Of a DNA stretch of 64,000 nt, positions 59,185 to 64,000 are shown in pieces. The translations under genes were made by a program, and so were the position numbers. The stretch is from Agapanthus africanus (Eukaryota > Streptophyta > Magnoliopsida > Asparagales > Amaryllidaceae), in contig CM057342.1 in assembly GCA_030015575.1 (NCBI GenBank), positions 617,673,348 through 617,737,347 on the forward strand, in the 5' to 3' direction. Within the stretch, counting starts at the first letter, position 1; every line of letters begins with the position of its first letter. The notes under the pieces are model-generated. The model was given only the letters and a program-made list of their open reading frames with translations. It ran no database searches and had not been told where the DNA came from.

Positions 59185-61409
59185 TGTTGGAGATAGTGCC
59201 CTCAGAGTCAATTATTGGATCACAGGCACGTGATTGCAATGATTGAGGGAGGACCTATCCCGGGACGACAGTCTTACTCGAGATGATAGTATGCTATCTG
59301 GTTTACCTTTATCATCGTGTACTGCTTTAGGTGACCTGACAAGTCTCTATTGCACGTTGATAGAGCCCCTAGGATTCTTGCTTGACTGCCAGCAGTATGA
59401 GGGCGATCATATAAGTGAGAGCTGGAGTCTATAAGCACATCCTTAAAAGGTCCCTAGTCATGGGAGTTTCGAGACAGGGCATTGATTCTCCAGAGTAGAC
59501 TAGTGTATACAGTCGAGACCCCGACGAGGGGCGGTGGCCGGTCTCACAAGCCACTGGTGTCTGTTGGTTCACCTAAGATGTATACAGGTGTTCATTGGGT
59601 TATGAGTACACCGGACAGGACTCGCCGGGAACATGCTAGTTGGTCTTATACCTGACGTCAGATAGCAGTTCCCAGGTGACATGTGTACAGGTTAGTTCAT
59701 CGACCTGGGGATCGTCATTTGTCTCGTGTGAGTTCCCACTGTGCTTTGATTACTACCCTACCATGGCTCAAAGGAGTCGTGCAAACAGGTTTTAGTTGGG
59801 TACAGTCCCGAGCCACATGGAGGCAGTGAGCGGATCTTCAGGGGTTCGTCTCTCCCGGTATTGGGGGTGAGGTCGCGCTGTGTCTAGGAGAGCCATTACA
59901 CGAAGTTCTTGGCCAAGGCAGGAGATTTACTGGTAGGTATTCCAGTAGTATCTCAGGGTGTTCTGGGCTACACTCCGACACGACTTGTACCGCTTTTGGG
60001 GGTCTGACTTTTACCAACCCCCTAGGCCCGCCATGCGATGCTCTTAGACGAACGGACCGGACTGTACGGATATTGTCACTGACAGGCTCAGTAGGGTGTC
60101 AGGATGAGTTCGCTCATCGACGTCCCTTTTAGTCAATAGCTGGTGGCCCGTTACGTATTGGCTTATACCTCTGACGTGCTAGTGGTTAAATCCACAGCCA
60201 TAGTATTGACGAGTCTTTAGAGTCCACCACACTTTCAGTTACTCAGTTTTCGGGCGAAACGCTGTAGAGGCCGTATGGAGATATGGCAGGGTCCGATCAG
60301 ATACGTGCGGTATTGCACGGGTCAGGATCGGACGGTTTGTACTAGTGGCCGTATGGATATATGGCAGGGTTCGATCAGATACGTGCGGTATTGCACGGAT
60401 CAGGATCGGACGGATATTACTAGCCGGCTTTGGTTTAAGCCGGATCCTAGTATAGTACAGTGTAGATTTTGTCTCTTTGCATTTGTATCCGGACGGAATA
60501 CAGATGCGGGTGTTTATGCACAGTATCGGGGTTTTCCTGTAATTTATTACGGGACCAGTTTTCTGGAGTTGCCAGTTTGCATTCCGTTCCGGCCGGTTTT
60601 CCTTTGTTCTTTCCCGGCCGGACTTTCCCGATGGAGGGGGTTATTTGCAAGTTTGCAAATAACATTTGTGGAGGGGTTTTCTTGCATATGTTTTGATTAT
60701 GATGGCATCTTTTCTTTTCCACCATCATTTTTGATTCTCTTGCATTAATGGTGATTAAAGAGAGGGTATGGGTTTGATGTGCTTTTGTTATGGTTGATGT
60801 TTGTTTATGGTCACCCTTTTCTCTTCTCCTACCATCACCTCCCTTCATGCTACAAGTTCTTTCCACCACCATTTCCCACTAGATAAAAAGGGCCGGCCAC
60901 TATGTTTGAAGGATGAGAAAAATTTCCATTTTAGTGTGGCACATATTTCTTCATCTCATTCTTCTTGTTTTGGAAAAATGAAAGCACCATTTTTTCTTAA
61001 CCTTATTCCTCCATCAAGGCAACTACAAACCCCAAATGAGACAAGCATCCTCTACACTACACATTCTACAGCAAATCTTGGGCATGTCGACTTGCCAGCT
61101 TCATGCCCGAGTTGCCTCGGTATTGAGGTGGGAGCCCGTAAAAGATGCAGGCGATGTGGTGCCCTTCCGGCAAGGAGGCGACGACCGGAGTTTCCGCAGG
61201 AGATCGGGACGACGACGAGAAGACCGGAGGACTCGGATCACTCGGTATATCTCTAACCCGTCTTGTTGTTTGCTAGATCTAGTTTAATGGCCCGATCCGG
61301 AGTTTAGTGCGCGGTGGTGCCGGTTTGCAAAGTTCGCAAAATTAAAGTTTATCACCATTTCCGCATTTGGCCGTCGGATTGACGACCGGGGCGCCGCCGT
61401 GCACTTACA
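59185..61409 (+). repeat. Copia element right LTR
   Basis: A 2.23-kb LTR from TGTTGGAGATAG to GCACTTACA; Athila RT sequence resumes at 61410 with CTTTTCAGACATGG. About 15 single-base differences from the left LTR were counted by eye. Confidence 0.93.
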
Positions 61410-63603
61410 CTTTTCAGACATGGTTGAAAAGTTCTTGGAGATCTTTATGGATGATTTCTCCATCTTTGGTGACTCCTTCGATGAGTGTTTACGACATTTA
61501 GACGCTGTTCTTACCCGCTGTAGGGATAAGAACCTAACGTTGAATTGGGAGAAGTGCCATTTCATGGTGCGAGAAGGCATTGTCTTAGGACATGTTATCT
61601 CGGAAAACGGCATCGAGGTTGATAGAGCTAAAATCGAAGTAATTTCTAATCTTCCTCCTCCTAAATGCGTCAAAGACATCAGAGCCTTCTTTGGCCACGC
61701 CGGTTTTTACAGACGGTTCATCAAGGACTTTAGCAAGATTGCTAGACCCTTGACTCTCTTATTGGCCAAGGACATAACATTTGCTTTCGACTCCACATGC
61801 ATTGAAGCATTCGAGTCTTTGAAACATTCTCTCATTTCTGCGCCCATCCTTTCATCTCCGGACTGGACGCACCCTTTCGAAATCATGTGCGACGCATCAG
61901 ATTTTGCCATTGGCGCTGTCCTTGGACAGTACATTAATAAAATGCCGCATGTGATTTATTATGCTAGCCGAACACTAAATAAGGCCCAACTAAACTACAC
62001 AACAACAGAGAAAGAGTTTTTAGCGGTTGTGTTTGCACTTGAAAAATTTCGGCCTTATTTAATTGGCTCTCCAGTCATTGTATATACTGATCATTCAGCT
62101 CTTCGTCACCTTTTTGCGAAGAAGGATGCTAAGTCTAGGCTAATACGTTGGATCCTTTTACTACAAGAGTTTGACCTTGTCATAAAGGACAAAAAAGGAT
62201 GTGAAAACGTAGTAGCTGATCACCTATCACGACTTCTTTCTTCGCCTACGCTTGATCTTCCAATCACTGATGTTTTTCCCGATGAGCAACTCTTGACCGT
62301 TTCTTGCGAACCATGGTTCGCCGATATTGTAAACTACTTAGCCACCGGCCTGATACCTAAAGATTGGTTGAAACAGGATAAACTTCAATTTTTGTCCCAA
62401 GTAAAACATTTTTACTGGGATGAACCTTATCTTTTTAAATACTGTTCCGACCAAATCATTCGTCGGTGTGTGCCTGAAAGTGAGGTCAAGAGCGTGCTGT
62501 CTTTTTGCCACGATCAAGCATGTGGCGGGCACTTTGGCCCAAAGAAGACAGCCGAAAAAGTTTTGCAGTGTGGTTTCTATTGGCCACGACTCTTCAAGGA
62601 TGCTTACGAATACTGCAAAACCTGCTCCCGGTGCCAACACTTGGGCCGGATATCGCGGAGAAACGAAATGCCGCTCCAACCAATTTTGGTTGTGGACATT
62701 TTTGATGTTTCGGGTATAGATTTCATGGGACCATTTCCTAACTCTTTTGGAAATGTGTATATTCTTTTGGCCGTTGACTACGTTTCAAAGTGGGTTGAGG
62801 TTGTGCCCAGCCGAACGAACGATAACAAGGTTGTCGTTCAATTTCTTAAAGAACACATATTTTCTCGATTTGGGCACCCTCGGGCGATAATACGTGATAA
62901 TGGTTCTCATTTTTGCAATAAGACTTTCGAGTCCTTAATGCGCAAATACTCTATCACCCACAAGCTGTCAACGCCATATCACCCCCAAACATGTGGGCAA
63001 GCCGAGGTTTCGAATCGGCAAATCAAGCAAATCCTGGAGAAAACGGTTTCTAAAAACTGTAAAGATTGGTCACTTAAACTGATTGATGCACTATGAGCTT
63101 TCCGTACTGCATATAAGACCGATCTCGGTATGTCTCCATACCGGCTTGTTTACGGGAAGGCTTGCCACCTCCCAGTGGAGATTGAGCATAAAGCATTTTG
63201 AGCTATCAAAGAGCTAAATTTATCTTTAGGAGATGCGGGCAGCAATCGAAAGCTGCAATTGAATGAACTAGAAGAGCTACGAGATGAGGCATATGATAAT
63301 GCCATAATTGCTAAAAACCAAGCTAAGGTGTTCCACGATAAACACCTTTTGCAAAAAACTTTTGAACCTGGTCAACAGGTTTTACTCTATGACACTCGGT
63401 TACATTTTCACCCCGGCAAACTCCGTTCTAGATGGAGAGGACCTTTTGTAGTCCGCACCGTTTATCCGCACAATGCGGTTTATCTTGAAAATCCTGAAGA
63501 CGGTACCTTATTCAAAGTGAATGGGCATCGACTGAAACCGTTCTTCACAGTGGACCCATCGGAGGAGCTCCTGTTTTTGCAGGAGCCGATTTACACTGAT
63601 TGA
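61410..63603 (+). pseudogene. Athila copy B pol, part 2: rest of RT, RNase H, integrase
   Basis: It resumes at [15 protein letters not shown] with the RT catalytic FMDD near 61445-61460, then [16 protein letters not shown], the RNase H block [12 protein letters not shown] near 62080-62115, and the integrase HHCC region (62505-62640). The integrase core has D in GIDFMGPF, D in the DNGSHF block and E in [10 protein letters not shown], and the end block is [10 protein letters not shown]. Long stretches are open, but the copy as a whole is broken and split by the copia element. Confidence 0.88.
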
Positions 63604-64000
63604 TCCTCCTCCACTTTCACCCCCGAATTTCCAATCAATTTTCCAAAACTTTATTTCGAATGAGTTTGGGGGTGTGTATCATTTGTAATAATGTAAATAA
63701 ACAGGGGAGTGCCGGTATTTTGACCATCTTGGTGTAGTATGACAGTGAGGACACTGTCAAGTTCAAGTTTGGGGGTATGCTCGGTATGTCTTCTTCCTCT
63801 GCATTCATTTGTACATATTTTTGCATTTGCATACTTATTTGAAAACCCATAAAAATTGAAAAATTTCAAAAATTATAAAAATTATTGTATTCAATTTTGG
63901 CTAATTGACTTAAGTTTAACAAATAGGTTAACTGGCTAGGAACAACTAGATTTTAGACTTAGTGAATTAAAAACCCTAAAAATAACCTTCTTTAAAGATT
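63604..64000 (+). other. Athila copy B region downstream of pol
   Basis: AT-rich, non-coding. Two polypurine-like runs (GTTTGGGGGTGTG near 63664 and GTTTGGGGGTATG near 63767) flank an inverted repeat GACAGTG/CACTGTC near 63740-63757. The same layout is present in copy A. The 3' LTR is not reached. Confidence 0.7.

Larger units (their letters stand above)
51276..61409 (+). mobile_element. Ty1/copia element with 2.2-kb LTRs inserted in Athila B RT
   Basis: A 10.1-kb element with LTRs at 51276-53495 and 59185-61409, an iMet-type primer site, and a PPT with the copia-like end AAGTGGGAGAT before TGTTGG. The interior (5.7 kb) is mostly non-coding, with decayed copia RT/RNase H fragments near 58330-59180. 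By eye I count about 15 differences between the LTRs, roughly 0.7 percent; at 1.3e-8 per site per year this is about 0.25 My. No clean target duplication is visible at the junctions. Lineage within copia was not assigned. Confidence 0.88.
45151..64000 (+). mobile_element. Athila-lineage element copy B, split by a copia element
   Basis: A plus-strand Athila element with 5' LTR (45151-46578), tRNA-Asp primer site, leader, gag, protease and RT. A copia insertion (51276-61409) follows, then the rest of RT, RNase H, integrase and the downstream region, running off the window. It is closely related to copy A in sequence and order. Several interruptions make it a broken copy. It was inserted in Tat 2 gag. 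Confidence 0.93.

Overview
This window is a block of nested LTR retrotransposons from a flowering-plant nuclear genome. No host gene, tRNA gene, rRNA gene or CRISPR array is visible. The plant assignment rests on the families present: Athila and Tat lineages of Ty3/gypsy, a Tekay/Del-like chromovirus, a Ty1/copia element, plant tRNA-Asp and tRNA-iMet primer sites, and a plant mobile domain (PMD) reading frame. Heavy Athila and Tat content fits many eudicots, but I cannot name a species.

Layout from left to right. Positions 1-8789 (minus) hold Athila copy A, with its 5' LTR at 7374-8789; its far end lies outside the window. It sits in the gag of Tat element 1 (plus), which runs 8790-19324 and resumes at 30716-38267. 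Tat 1 has gag, protease, an extra knuckle-bearing spacer, RT, two RNase H regions, integrase, a repeat-rich 3' UTR, an antisense PMD gene, and a 3' LTR ending near 38267. A Tekay-like element (19325-30715) is inserted in the Tat 1 3' UTR, with 5-bp target duplications AAATT. From 38268 to 45150 is Tat element 2 (minus), carrying gag and protease; Tat 1 appears to have inserted into it. Tat 2 is itself split by a solo LTR of a Tekay relative (41218-44901, duplications GCGCT). Athila copy B (plus, 45151 to beyond 64000) lies in the gag of Tat 2, and its RT is split by a copia element (51276-61409) with two almost identical 2.2-kb LTRs.

Inferred order of events: Tat 2 first, then Tat 1 into Tat 2, then Athila A, Athila B, the Tekay element and the solo-LTR parent (order among these unresolved), then the copia element into Athila B. 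By eye the copia LTRs differ at about 15 sites in 2.2 kb and the Tekay LTRs by a few percent.

The coding parts are ordinary fossils of known families. The unusual material is non-coding. The 3' LTR of Tat 1 is packed with short palindromes of many unrelated sequences. The Tat 1 3' UTR carries arrays of small hairpins whose two arms change together from copy to copy. The Tekay interior carries a third, unrelated set of hairpins with varying arms. Twin GC-rich CCGCGG-type boxes about 31 bp apart recur in the Athila LTR, the Athila leader and the copia leader, and more loosely in the Tekay solo LTR. Tat 1 also carries an antisense PMD gene with its own candidate promoter and poly(A) signals.
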